Shown: positions 14,918-23,813 of the stretch, piece by piece | Layout of the letters: every line of letters begins with the position of its first letter | How positions within the stretch are numbered: the stretch's first letter is position 1 | Origin: Roseinatronobacter alkalisoli | GTDB taxonomy: Bacteria > Pseudomonadota > Alphaproteobacteria > Rhodobacterales > Rhodobacteraceae | DNA: 64,000 bases | Assembly (NCBI RefSeq): GCF_028745735.1 | Contig: NZ_JAQZSM010000003.1 | Span: forward strand, 1-64,000 | Direction of reading: 5' to 3' | Notes under the pieces: model-generated | Told to the model about the DNA's origin: nothing | Seen by the model: the letters and a program-made list of their open reading frames with translations, nothing else | Databases searched by the model: none | Position numbers and translations under genes: made by a program

Positions 14918-16957
14918 TTATCCGCGCTTGCGGCGGCGGCGTCCGCCATCCCCGTCACCACCGCCCGTGTTGAAACTGACATCGGGCAAGGTGACGATCC
15001 GCGCCAGTTCGGGAAATGTATCCACGGCATGGGGCAGGGCGCTGGCATTGACGAAATGTTCCTGAAAGCGCGGCTCAATGGCGGTTTCCACCTTGTGGAT
15101 GCGCCGCACTGTCGCTTCAATCGCCGCGCGCGCCGACACGCTGCACAATGCGATCCGCGCGCCATGCCCCGCGGCATTGCCCGCACTTGTCACCTTGTCC
15201 AGATGCGCATCGGGGATCATGCCCAGAACCATGGCATGTCTGGGGCTGATATGCGCGCCGAACGCACCTGCCAGCACCACGCGGTCCACATGGTCAGTGC
15301 CGATTTCGTCCATCAGCAGGCGGGCCCCGGCATATAGCGCGGATTTCGCCAGTTGAATGGCGCGGATATCGCCCTGGGTCACGGTAATGCGCGGCCCGCC
15401 GGTCGCGCTGGCATCATGGATCAGATAGGCATGTGTGCGCCCTTCGGCCTGACAACGCCAGGTGCCTGTCTGCTCTGCCGAGCCGATCAGGCCCGATGCA
15501 TCGACCAGCCCGGCCATGCGCATTTCGGCCACCGCCTCGATGATGCCGGAGCCGCAGATACCGGTTACACCGGTCGCGGACGTCGCCTGTGCGAAACCCG
15601 GATCGTCGGACCATAGGTCACAGCCGATGACGCGGAAGCGCGGCTCTCGTGTTTGCGGGTCAATGCGAATCGCCTCGATCGCGCCGGGGGCGGCGCGCTG
15701 GCCGGATGAAATCTGCGCCCCCTCAAACGCTGGTCCGGTGGGCGATGAACATGCCAGAACGCGGCGCTTGTCGCCCAGCAGGATTTCGGCATTCGTGCCC
15801 ACATCAACAATCAGCACCAGATCATCGGATGATTCGGGGCTTTCCGACAGGGCTACGGCTGCCGCATCCGCGCCGACATGCCCGGCAATGCAGGGCAGCA
15901 GATAGGCGCGCGCAGCCGGGTTCAGTGCGTGCAGATCAAGTGCACGTGCATCCAGCGACAGCGAATCGGACATGGCGAGTGCAAACGGCGCCTGACCAAG
16001 TTCGACCGGATCAATGCCCAGAAACAGATGATGCATGACCGGGTTGCACACAATCACCGCTTCCATGATGTCGCGCGCCGTTATGCCCGCTTCGTCGCTC
16101 AGCGCCGCGATAAGGGTGTTCATGCCTTCGCGGACAGTGCGTGTCATTTCGACATCGCCGCCGGGGTTCATCATGGCATAGCTGACGCGGCTCATCAGAT
16201 CTTCGCCAAAGCGGATCTGCGGGTTCATGATGCCCGAAGACGCGACAACCTCGCCTGTGCGCAGATCACACAGATGCGCGGCGATGGTGGTGGAACCAAG
16301 GTCAATGGCCAGCCCGTAAAGCCCGGATTCATTCAGCCCCGGCCAGATGTCCAGCACCCGGTACGGCCCGGCCAGATGGTCCTTGTGCAGGGCGACCGTG
16401 ACCTGCCACGCGCCCTGTCGCAGCACTGGTTGCAAGCGGCGCAATACATCAAGGGACGCGGTGATGTCATCAATTTGCCACTGTTCACGCAGCGCGCGCG
16501 CCAGACGTTCAAAATCCCCGGAGGGTTCGTGCATATCCGGTTCCGCCACATCCACCAGATACAGCCGCGTTGCGGGGTCCATGGTGATGGGGCGTGCGCT
16601 GGCGGCCTTGCGCACCACCTGCCGGTGAACCTGACTTTCGGCAGGCACGTCGATAACCACATCGCCCATGACCTGCGCCTGACAGCCCAGACGGCGCCCG
16701 TCTTTCAGCCCGCGTTTTTCATGGTAGCGTTGTTCAACCGCGTTCCATTCCGACAGGGCATCAGGGGCAACGGTGACACCATGTTTGGAAAATTCGCCAT
16801 ATCCCGGTGAAATCTGGCATTTGGAACATATACCGCGCCCGCCGCAGACCGAATCCAGATCCACGCCCAACTGCCGTGCCGCTGTCAGAACAGGGGTTCC
16901 CACAGGAAAACGCCCCCGCTTGCCCGAGGGCGTGAAAATAACCAACGCGTCTGACAT
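14918..16957 (-). CDS. Reductive activator of corrinoid proteins (ferredoxin-ASKHA, DUF4445)
   Basis: 679 aa. Residues 1-100 form a plant-type [2Fe-2S] ferredoxin with ligands C38, C44, C47 (CGGRGICSKC) and C92. From about residue 210 there is an ASKHA ATPase core: AIDLGSTTIAAHL, VDVGTNAEILLG, SSPTGPAFEGAQIS and GICGSGIIEA, then VVLAGAFGAHI. Such RACo/RamA-like proteins use ATP to reduce inactive Co(II) corrinoid on methyltransferases. The tail is Gly/Asp-rich and ends in RRRRKRG. No corrinoid protein or methyltransferase gene is visible in the window, so its partner must be elsewhere. It is transcribed away from infC's side and precedes a usp cluster. Confidence 0.88.
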   Translation of the reverse strand: MSDALVIFTPSGKRGRFPVGTPVLTAARQLGVDLDSVCGGRGICSKCQISPGYGEFSKHGVTVAPDALSEWNAVEQRYHEKRGLKDGRRLGCQAQVMGDVVIDVPAESQVHRQVVRKAASARPITMDPATRLYLVDVAEPDMHEPSGDFERLARALREQWQIDDITASLDVLRRLQPVLRQGAWQVTVALHKDHLAGPYRVLDIWPGLNESGLYGLAIDLGSTTIAAHLCDLRTGEVVASSGIMNPQIRFGEDLMSRVSYAMMNPGGDVEMTRTVREGMNTLIAALSDEAGITARDIMEAVIVCNPVMHHLFLGIDPVELGQAPFALAMSDSLSLDARALDLHALNPAARAYLLPCIAGHVGADAAAVALSESPESSDDLVLIVDVGTNAEILLGDKRRVLACSSPTGPAFEGAQISSGQRAAPGAIEAIRIDPQTREPRFRVIGCDLWSDDPGFAQATSATGVTGICGSGIIEAVAEMRMAGLVDASGLIGSAEQTGTWRCQAEGRTHAYLIHDASATGGPRITVTQGDIRAIQLAKSALYAGARLLMDEIGTDHVDRVVLAGAFGAHISPRHAMVLGMIPDAHLDKVTSAGNAAGHGARIALCSVSARAAIEATVRRIHKVETAIEPRFQEHFVNASALPHAVDTFPELARIVTLPDVSFNTGGGDGDGGRRRRKRG

Positions 16958-17043
16958 CTGCCGCCTCCTGTCTGGTTCCTTTCAGATAACGGCTTCTGCG
17001 CGACATGAAAGGCCGGAACGCGGCATGCGGACAGAAAAAACCG

Positions 17044-17460
17044 TCAGCGGGCAATCAGAACCGAAATCGGGGAATGCCGGACGACGCGCGCAGCAGTGGA
17101 GCCGATGAAATAATCGCTCATCCCCGGTTTATGGCTGGCAATCATGATCAGGTCTGCGTTGCAGTCCTTCGCGCATTTCAGAATGTTTTCAGACGGACGC
17201 CCACCGCGCAGGTCGATATCCACATTCTTTGCCTTTACCCGTGCGGCCAGCGATTCCAGTTGCGCACGAATGGACTTGCGGTGATTCAGAAGTTGTTCCT
17301 TGGACACCGCAGCCGTCAGATAGGCCGGAATTTCGTCCATGACATGAACCAGCGTGACGGAACCACCTGCATCGACAAGTTTGTTCGCCTTCTCGATCAT
17401 GCCGCGACTCGTGGCACCTTTATTAAATAGCGCCACGGCAACGACGATGGACTGATACAT
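17044..17460 (-). CDS. Universal stress protein
   Basis: 138 aa UspA-fold protein. VVAVALF opens strand 1, LVHVMDE follows near residue 38, and the C-terminal IMIASHKPG...GSTAARVVRHSPISVLI contains the ATP-binding G-x2-G-x9-GST type motif. The start MYQSIVV at 17460 has GGGAGGAA upstream and matches its two neighbours. Last of three usp paralogues; separated from the middle one by a terminator. Confidence 0.88.
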   Translation of the reverse strand: MYQSIVVAVALFNKGATSRGMIEKANKLVDAGGSVTLVHVMDEIPAYLTAAVSKEQLLNHRKSIRAQLESLAARVKAKNVDIDLRGGRPSENILKCAKDCNADLIMIASHKPGMSDYFIGSTAARVVRHSPISVLIAR

Positions 17461-17520
17461 GCGGTTCCTCCCTGAGTGGTGGTTTCGTGAAGGATGGCAC
17501 AGCCGGTCGCGCAAAGCAAA

Positions 17521-17554
17521 CCCCCCGCATTGTCACCAGTGACCGCGCGGGGGG
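17521..17554 (-). terminator. Terminator after the middle usp gene
   Basis: CCCCCCGC and GCGGGGGG pair around an inner GTCAC/GTGAC stem. On the minus strand the hairpin is followed by TTTGCTTT, a modest U-tract. It separates the 17564 and 17044 stress genes. Confidence 0.65.
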
Positions 17555-17563
17555 CGCAGGGGT

Positions 17564-17980
17564 TCAGCGTGTTACCAGAACGGACACTTGCGCATGCCGG
17601 ACAATGCGCGCGGCGGTAGAGCCGATGAAATAATCGCTTAGCCCCGGTTTATGGCTGGCAATCATGATAAGGTCCGCGCCCGCTTCCTGCGCGCATCCCA
17701 GAATAGACGCCGAGGGTTGGCCCTGACGGATAACAGGTTCGACAGGTATATCGGAAAATTCTGCCGCGATTGCTGCAAGCTGATCCTGAACATCCTTTCT
17801 GCGCGCCGAAATATGGGATTGCGGGATCGCTGCGGCAACATAGCCGGGAACTTCGTCAATCACATGAACCAGCGTAATCTTGCCGCCGGGGGAAAGCAGC
17901 TTGCGTGCCTTTTCCAGTGCGGCGCGGGTGGTCGCGCCTTCGTTGAATAATGCCGCAGCGATGACAATAGTTGAATACAT
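17564..17980 (-). CDS. Universal stress protein
   Basis: 138 aa UspA-fold protein, clearly a paralogue of the genes on both sides. It shares TIVIAAALFNEGATTRA with the 17044 protein and ends in IMIASHKPG..DYFIGSTAARIVRH, the nucleotide-binding part. The two flanking paralogues are ATP-binding by the same motif. Position between them suggests tandem duplication. Confidence 0.88.
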   Translation of the reverse strand: MYSTIVIAAALFNEGATTRAALEKARKLLSPGGKITLVHVIDEVPGYVAAAIPQSHISARRKDVQDQLAAIAAEFSDIPVEPVIRQGQPSASILGCAQEAGADLIMIASHKPGLSDYFIGSTAARIVRHAQVSVLVTR

Positions 17981-18016
17981 GAGTCAGGTTTCCTTTTTAG
18001 GGTCTGGTTATCGGGT

Positions 18017-18430
18017 CTAGCGCTGAATCAGCACTGAACAGGTTGCATGACGTACCACGCGCGCAGCGGTGGAACCGATGAAATAATCACGCAGGCCGGG
18101 TTTATGACTGGCAATCATGATCAGGTCGGCATTGCTGTCTTCTGCGGCTTTCATGATCTGGCCTGATGCGGCGCCATGGCGCAGATCAGGAACCACGCGC
18201 AATCCCGACGCGGGGTCGGTCAATGCCTTCAGCTCTACCATGGCTTCGGCCTTGCGGCGTGTTTCCACATCATGCGGCAGTTCCGCAGCAATGAAGCCCG
18301 GCAATTCTTCCAGCACATGGACAAGGCGGATTTCACCGCCCGCATCCAGCAGGGACTGGGCACGTTTGAACAGCGCTTTCGCCTGATCAATATGTTCCAG
18401 ATCCACAGCAACGATTATTCGTCCATACAT
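18017..18430 (-). CDS. Universal stress protein
   Basis: 137 aa UspA-fold protein, the most divergent of the three in its middle part (EHIDQAKALFKRAQSLLDAGG) but with the same ADLIMIASHKPG..DYFIGSTAARVVRH ending. AAGGACC about 8 nt before the ATG at 18430 selects MYGRIIVAVD as the start; an ATG 5 codons upstream has its ribosome site too close. It is first in the cluster and divergent from glmU across a 208-bp gap. Confidence 0.88.
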   Translation of the reverse strand: MYGRIIVAVDLEHIDQAKALFKRAQSLLDAGGEIRLVHVLEELPGFIAAELPHDVETRRKAEAMVELKALTDPASGLRVVPDLRHGAASGQIMKAAEDSNADLIMIASHKPGLRDYFIGSTAARVVRHATCSVLIQR

Positions 18431-18638
18431 GTTCAGGTCCTTCATTGTCCTGTTGCGCTGGTCATAGTGTGGCACCCAGCATCACCCATGACGTTGATTT
18501 CTGTCAAACTGGAAAATGATACATACCATTTTATCCCTGTTTCAGACTGAAATCAGAAGTGAAGCTTGGGTGGCTTGCACCCGGTTGGGTAACTGGGGCA
18601 GAACGGCGCAAAGAATAATGACAGAAAGAGTGGGCAGT

Positions 18639-19988
18639 ATGTCGGTTTCATTGATCATTCTTGCCGCCGGTCAGGGCAGTCGCATGCAATCGGATATGCC
18701 GAAGGTGCTGCATCCTTTGGCGCAGGTGCCGCTGGTGGTGCATGCCATGCGTGCCGGGCGTGCGCTGGACCCGGATCATGTGGTCGTTGTCGTGGGGCAT
18801 GGGGCTGCGCAGGTGGCCGCTGTTGTGCAGGCCGAAGATGACCGCGCGCAGGTCGTGACCCAGGACCAGCAGCTTGGAACCGCACATGCCGTAGCTCAGG
18901 CGCGCCCGGCACTGGAAGGCGTGGGCGGGGATGTGGTTGTCCTTTATGGCGACACACCTTTTATCAGCGAAGACACCCTGCACGCGCTTCGCGATGCGCG
19001 CGCCACGCATGATGTTGTCGTGCTGGGGTTCCATGCCGATGATCCGGGGCGCTACGGGCGGTTGATCACGCAAGGCGACCAGCTGGAACGGATTGTCGAA
19101 TTCAAGGATGCAACGGATAAAGAACGCGATATAACGCTTTGTAACAGTGGTGTTATATGCGCCGGTCGTGCGCAGATATTCGAGCTTGTGGAAAAGATTG
19201 GTAATGACAATGCCGCAGGGGAATATTACCTGACGGATATTGTCGCGCGGGCCCGTGCCGCCGGGCTGTCGGCCGGTGTCGTCATCTGCCCCGAAGGCGA
19301 AACGCTGGGCATCAACACCCGCGCCGAACTGGCCGCAGCGGAATCCGCCTTTCAGGCGCGTGCCCGTGCGCAAGCGCTGGAAAACGGCGTGGCGATGCAG
19401 GCCCCGGACACGGTTATTTTCGCGCAGGACACAGTGATCGGCTGCGACAGTATCATTGAACCCTATGTCGTGTTTGGTCCCGGTGTCAGTGTCGAAGGGG
19501 GCGCAACAATCCGCGCATTCAGCCATCTGGAAGGCGCGCATGTCAGCCGTGGCGCGGTGGTCGGCCCCTATGCACGGCTGCGTCCGGGCGCGGAACTGGC
19601 CGAAGATGTGCGCGTGGGCAATTTCGTCGAAATCAAGAATGCCACGCTGGATGAAGGCGCGAAGGTCAACCACCTCAGCTATGTGGGTGACGCACATGTG
19701 GGCGCACGCGCCAATCTGGGCGCGGGCACGGTGACTTGCAATTATGACGGGGTGTTCAAGCACCACACCAATATCGGCGAAGGGGCATTCATCGGGTCCA
19801 GCACCATGCTGGTTGCCCCTGTCAGCGTGGGCGCGCATGCCATGACGGGGTCGGGCTCGGTTATCACCAGCGACGTGCCGGACGGGGCGCTGGCGCTGGG
19901 GCGGGCGCGGCAGGACACCAAACCGGGACTGGGTAAACGCCTGATGGACCGGTTGCGCGCGGCCAAAGCCGCCGGCGTGAAAGGATAA
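18639..19988 (+). CDS. glmU: Bifunctional GlmU: glucosamine-1-phosphate acetyltransferase / UTP transferase
   Basis: 449 aa. Makes UDP-N-acetylglucosamine for peptidoglycan and lipopolysaccharide. The N-terminal pyrophosphorylase domain begins LILAAGQGSRM (nucleotide loop) with PKVLHPL next. The C-terminal half is a left-handed beta helix of hexapeptide repeats (for example RPGAELAEDVRVGNFVEIK), with KVNHLSYVGDAHVG and GAGTVTCNYDG at the acetyl-CoA site. The start at 18639 fits the family; the long open frame upstream is non-coding. glmS follows 5 bp later, so two steps of one pathway are coupled. Confidence 0.96.
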   Translation: MSVSLIILAAGQGSRMQSDMPKVLHPLAQVPLVVHAMRAGRALDPDHVVVVVGHGAAQVAAVVQAEDDRAQVVTQDQQLGTAHAVAQARPALEGVGGDVVVLYGDTPFISEDTLHALRDARATHDVVVLGFHADDPGRYGRLITQGDQLERIVEFKDATDKERDITLCNSGVICAGRAQIFELVEKIGNDNAAGEYYLTDIVARARAAGLSAGVVICPEGETLGINTRAELAAAESAFQARARAQALENGVAMQAPDTVIFAQDTVIGCDSIIEPYVVFGPGVSVEGGATIRAFSHLEGAHVSRGAVVGPYARLRPGAELAEDVRVGNFVEIKNATLDEGAKVNHLSYVGDAHVGARANLGAGTVTCNYDGVFKHHTNIGEGAFIGSSTMLVAPVSVGAHAMTGSGSVITSDVPDGALALGRARQDTKPGLGKRLMDRLRAAKAAGVKG

Positions 19989-19993
19989 GTGCG

Positions 19994-21805
19994 ATGTGTG
20001 GTATTGTTGGTGTTCTGGGCAATCATGAAGTGTCGCCGCTGATTCTGGACGCGCTGAAGCGGCTGGAATATCGCGGCTATGACAGTGCGGGTATTGCAAC
20101 GGTCAATCGCGGGCATCTGGACCGCCGCCGCGCCGTTGGCAAGCTGATAAACCTGTCCGATGTGATGGTGCATGACACGCTGCCGGGGCGGTCGGGGATC
20201 GGCCATACCCGCTGGGCCACTCATGGTGCCGCCACGGTTGAAAATGCCCATCCGCATCAGGTGGGGCGGGTTGCTGTGGTCCATAACGGCATTATTGAAA
20301 ATTACCGCGCGCTGCGCGACGAACTGGGCACGGCCGGCGCGCAGTTCAGCAGTGAAACCGACACTGAAACCATTGTGCAACTGACAAGCAGCTATCTGGA
20401 TCAGGGCATGACCCCGGTTCAGGCCGCGCGCGCCACATTGAAACGGCTGGAAGGCGCGTTTGCACTGGCCTTCTTGTTTGAAGGCGAGGATGACCTGATG
20501 ATCGGCGCGCGGCGCGGCTCGCCGCTGGCCATCGGGCATGGGGACGGCGAAATGTTCCTTGGGTCTGACGCCATTGCGCTGGCGCCGATGACAGACCGCA
20601 TCACCTATCTGGAAGACGGGGATTGGGCGGTCATTACCCGCGCGGGTGCGCAGATTTTCGATGCCGATGACCGCCAGACCAACCGCCGCCTGCAACATAT
20701 CAATGTCGAAGCGGCGCGCGTGGACAAATCCGGCCACCGCCATTTCATGGCCAAGGAAATCGCCGAACAACCTGCGGTGTTGCGCGCCGCGCTGGAACAA
20801 TATGCGGGGCCTGCGGGAATCGCGCTTCCTGAAGGGCTGGAATTCGCGCGCGCTGACCGGCTGATCATGGTGGCCTGTGGCACGGCGTTCTATGCCTGTC
20901 AGGTGGCGAAATACTGGTTCGAGAAATACGCGGGCCTGTCGGTCGAACTGGATATCGCATCCGAATTCCGCTACCGCGAACCGGTGTTGGGGCCGGATAA
21001 TCTGGCGTTATTTGTCAGCCAGTCGGGCGAAACCGCCGACACATTGGCCGCGCTGCGCCACGTGCAGGGGCGTGTCGCGCAGGTTATGTCGGTGGTGAAT
21101 GTGCCGACATCGTCCATTGCGCGCGAAAGCGACATTGCGCTGCCCATTCATGCGGGTCCGGAAATCGGCGTTGCCTCGACCAAGGCGTTTACCGCGCAGC
21201 TTCAGGTTCTGGCCTTGCTGGCGCTGCATGCCGGGCTGGCACGCGGGCATATCACTGCGGCAGAACATGCTGAACTGGTTGCGCAATTGCGCAGTGCCCC
21301 CGGATTTGTTGCCAAGGCGCTGGACCGGGAGGATGAAATACGCCGCATCACCGAAACCCTGTCCAGGGCGCGCGATGTGCTGTTTCTGGGGCGTGGGGTC
21401 ATGTACCCCATTGCACTTGAAGGTGCGCTTAAACTAAAAGAAATCAGCTATATACACGCCGAAGCTTATGCAGCAGGTGAGCTGAAGCATGGCCCCATCG
21501 CCTTGATCGATGAAGATCTGCCTGTCATCGTTTTTGCCCGCCATGATGATCTGTTTGAAAAGACCATCTCAAACATGCAGGAAGTGATGGCGCGTCAGGG
21601 GCAGGTGTTGCTGATATCCGATGCACCGGGGCTGGCCGCTGCCGGGACTGTGCCGCGCAGCCTGCAAATGCCCACTGTGCCGGAACTGATTGCGCCGATC
21701 GTCTATGCGGTGCCTGCGCAACTGATCGCCTATCACACGGCGCTGCATCTGGGCACGGATGTGGACCAGCCGCGCAATCTGGCCAAATCGGTGACCGTCG
21801 AATGA
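19994..21805 (+). CDS. glmS: Glutamine-fructose-6-phosphate aminotransferase
   Basis: 603 aa. Converts fructose 6-phosphate and glutamine to glucosamine 6-phosphate, the first step towards UDP-GlcNAc. C2 in MCGIVGVLG is the glutaminase nucleophile; GIGHTRWATHG near residue 70 is in the same domain. Two SIS domains follow (MVACGTAFYAC, FVSQSGETADTLAAL; then FLGRGVMYPIALEGALKLKEISY), and the terminus DQPRNLAKSVTVE is invariant. It lies between glmU and an alkD-like gene whose start overlaps its stop by 4 bp. Confidence 0.97.
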   Translation: MCGIVGVLGNHEVSPLILDALKRLEYRGYDSAGIATVNRGHLDRRRAVGKLINLSDVMVHDTLPGRSGIGHTRWATHGAATVENAHPHQVGRVAVVHNGIIENYRALRDELGTAGAQFSSETDTETIVQLTSSYLDQGMTPVQAARATLKRLEGAFALAFLFEGEDDLMIGARRGSPLAIGHGDGEMFLGSDAIALAPMTDRITYLEDGDWAVITRAGAQIFDADDRQTNRRLQHINVEAARVDKSGHRHFMAKEIAEQPAVLRAALEQYAGPAGIALPEGLEFARADRLIMVACGTAFYACQVAKYWFEKYAGLSVELDIASEFRYREPVLGPDNLALFVSQSGETADTLAALRHVQGRVAQVMSVVNVPTSSIARESDIALPIHAGPEIGVASTKAFTAQLQVLALLALHAGLARGHITAAEHAELVAQLRSAPGFVAKALDREDEIRRITETLSRARDVLFLGRGVMYPIALEGALKLKEISYIHAEAYAAGELKHGPIALIDEDLPVIVFARHDDLFEKTISNMQEVMARQGQVLLISDAPGLAAAGTVPRSLQMPTVPELIAPIVYAVPAQLIAYHTALHLGTDVDQPRNLAKSVTVE

Positions 21806-22497
21806 CTGAAACAGCAGCGCAACTTCTGGCGCATCTGCGCACGCTATCCGACCCGGCCAAAGCCGCGGAAATGGCCGATTATCACAAGACCACGCGCGAA
21901 TTCCTTGGTATTTCCGCGCAGGTTCTGGATGAGCTGGCGCGCGATATGCGCCGCGACCATGATGTGGCCGAACGCTGCGCCATGGCGCGCGCATTATGGG
22001 ACAGCGACATTCATGAGGCGCGCATTCTGGCCGCCAAATTGCTGACGCAGGCGCGCATGCGCCCGGATGACAGGGTTGCGTGGGATTTGATTGCCGCCTG
22101 GGCACAGGATTTTGACAGCTGGGCCTTGGCCGATCATGCCGCAATCGCCGGTGCCAAACGGTTGCAGGCGGATCCCGCCAGGCTGGCGCAAGTGGCGGAA
22201 TGGATCACACACCCGAATATGTGGACGCGCCGCGCAGCATTGGTCATGACATTGCCATGGACGCGGCTGCCGCACCCGAAGCCCGAAGATATTGCGGTGC
22301 GCGAACAGGTGCTGGGCTGGGCAGAACAGCTTGTGCCCGACCGCGACCGCTTCATCCAGAAGGCGGTCGCGTGGTGGCTGCGCGACCTGTCGCGGCGCAA
22401 CCCCGACCGCGTGCGCCAGTTTCTGGCAGGGCCGGGGGCGGCGCTCAGCCGGCCCGCGCAGCGCGAGGCCGCGCGCAACATGCCGCCGGAAGCATAA
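21802..22497 (+). CDS. AlkD-like DNA glycosylase (HEAT repeats)
   Basis: 231 aa all-helical protein of the DNA alkylation repair (AlkC/AlkD) family, whose members remove bulky or charged alkylated bases. FLGISAQVLDELARD near residue 34 and the WDLIAAWAQDFDSWALADH stretch followed by HPNMWTRRAAL are the characteristic segments; the Trp and Asp side chains there line the lesion site in AlkD. FIQKAVAWWLRDLSRRNP closes the fold. It overlaps glmS by 4 bp, so it is co-translated with a cell-wall gene, which is unexpected. Confidence 0.85.
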   Translation: MTETAAQLLAHLRTLSDPAKAAEMADYHKTTREFLGISAQVLDELARDMRRDHDVAERCAMARALWDSDIHEARILAAKLLTQARMRPDDRVAWDLIAAWAQDFDSWALADHAAIAGAKRLQADPARLAQVAEWITHPNMWTRRAALVMTLPWTRLPHPKPEDIAVREQVLGWAEQLVPDRDRFIQKAVAWWLRDLSRRNPDRVRQFLAGPGAALSRPAQREAARNMPPEA

Positions 22498-22502
22498 CCG
22501 GG

Positions 22503-23225
22503 CTAGGCTTTCAGAACCGCCAATGCCTGCGCCAGATCCAGCTTGCCATCATACAGTGCGCGCCCGGAAATCGCCCCGTCCAGCGCCGCGCCACAATCGC
22601 GCAGGGCAATCAGGTCTTCCAGCCGTGACACACCGCCCGATGCGATAACCGGAATCCCCGTGGCGCGGGCCAGTGCAGCCGTTGCCGCGACATTCGGCCC
22701 CTGCATGGCCCCGTCGCGGTTGATGTCGGTATAGATAATGGCCGCAACGCCCGCATCCTCGAACTGGCGGGCCAGGTCTGTCACCTCGACATCGGTTTCG
22801 GTGGCCCAGCCCTTGGTGGCCACGCGCCCGTCGCGTGCGTCAATGCCCACCGCCACTTGCCCGGGAAAGGCCGCGGCCGCCTGCCGCACCAGATCGGGGT
22901 TTTCAACAGCCACAGTGCCAAGGATGACGCGGCGCAATCCCTTTTTCAGCCACGTTTCGATTGTCGCCATATCACGAATGCCGCCACCCAGCTGGCAGGG
23001 AATATCGACCGCCGCCAGAATGGATTCAACTGCGGCGGCATTGACTGGGGTGCCCGCAAACGCGCCGTTCAGGTCCACCAGATGCAGCCATTCCGCCCCC
23101 TGCGCCGCGAAGGCGCGCGCCTGCGCGGCAGGGTCGTCATTGAACACGGTCGCCTGATCCATTTCGCCTTTATACAGGCGCACACATTGCCCGTCTTTCA
23201 GATCAATTGCCGGATAAAGGATCAT
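22503..23225 (-). CDS. hisA: ProFAR isomerase of histidine biosynthesis
   Basis: 240 aa TIM barrel catalysing the Amadori rearrangement of ProFAR to [24 protein letters not shown] starts the barrel with catalytic D8; [14 protein letters not shown] holds the second catalytic Asp; QLGGGIRD and VIASGGVS bind the phosphates. The start at 23225 is the family one. Rhodobacterales usually keep hisA near hisF/hisH, but here its neighbours are alkD and holC. Confidence 0.95.
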   Translation of the reverse strand: MILYPAIDLKDGQCVRLYKGEMDQATVFNDDPAAQARAFAAQGAEWLHLVDLNGAFAGTPVNAAAVESILAAVDIPCQLGGGIRDMATIETWLKKGLRRVILGTVAVENPDLVRQAAAAFPGQVAVGIDARDGRVATKGWATETDVEVTDLARQFEDAGVAAIIYTDINRDGAMQGPNVAATAALARATGIPVIASGGVSRLEDLIALRDCGAALDGAISGRALYDGKLDLAQALAVLKA

Positions 23226-23345
23226 GCGCTGCGCCTCTCGAAGTTGTGCCATTTCGCCGCCTTCTAGCCTGCAGCTATCGGCACGGAAACCGGATTTGGC
23301 TTCATCTTGCCAAAAATACTCAAAAAAAGCCCAAGGACTGGCGCA

Positions 23346-23810
23346 TCAGCTGCCTGATTGCGCCTTCATCTGCCATCGGCCGCTTTCTTCAGACCAGTAT
23401 TCCGCTGGCATGCCTGCGGCTTTCACCGCTTTCCACTGCGCGCGCGCGTGGTCTGTGGCCGCCGCATCATTGCCGTCAAACAATATCCACAACCGTTCCA
23501 GCCCGTCGGCGTCCTGCGGGGTGGCGTCGGCCATGTCAATGACCATCAGGCAGGCGGGGTTGTTGGGGCAGGCATGGTCCTGTGTCAGCAGGATGGGCTG
23601 GTCGGCATCATGCGCGCCACCTGCCAGCCCATGGGGCAGAAAACCGGCCTTGTCGCCCAGCCACAGCGTTTCATCCAGCCGCGCCAGTACCGCCGGGTCG
23701 CGCCCGCGCACTGTGACACGCCATCCCGCCTGATGGGCGCGGTCAAGCAGCATATGCGCGGTCACTTCCAGCGGATTGCGGGTCAGATGATAGAAGATGA
23801 CCTTGCCCAT
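23346..23810 (-). CDS. holC: DNA polymerase III chi subunit
   Basis: 154 aa. Chi links the clamp loader to single-stranded DNA-binding protein. KVIFYHLTRNPLEVTAHMLLDRA at the N-terminus and ..GRDPAVLARLDETLWL.. near residue 38, then ILFDGND near residue 107, fit the family. It begins 3 bp after the pepA stop; this pepA-holC arrangement is conserved in many Gram-negative bacteria. Confidence 0.9.
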   Translation of the reverse strand: MGKVIFYHLTRNPLEVTAHMLLDRAHQAGWRVTVRGRDPAVLARLDETLWLGDKAGFLPHGLAGGAHDADQPILLTQDHACPNNPACLMVIDMADATPQDADGLERLWILFDGNDAAATDHARAQWKAVKAAGMPAEYWSEESGRWQMKAQSGS

Positions 23811-23813
23811 GGC

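Noticed and set aside
16333-16662. Internal open frames within the corrinoid-activator gene
   Set aside because: They are shadows in other frames with Trp/Arg/Cys-rich products and no start signals.
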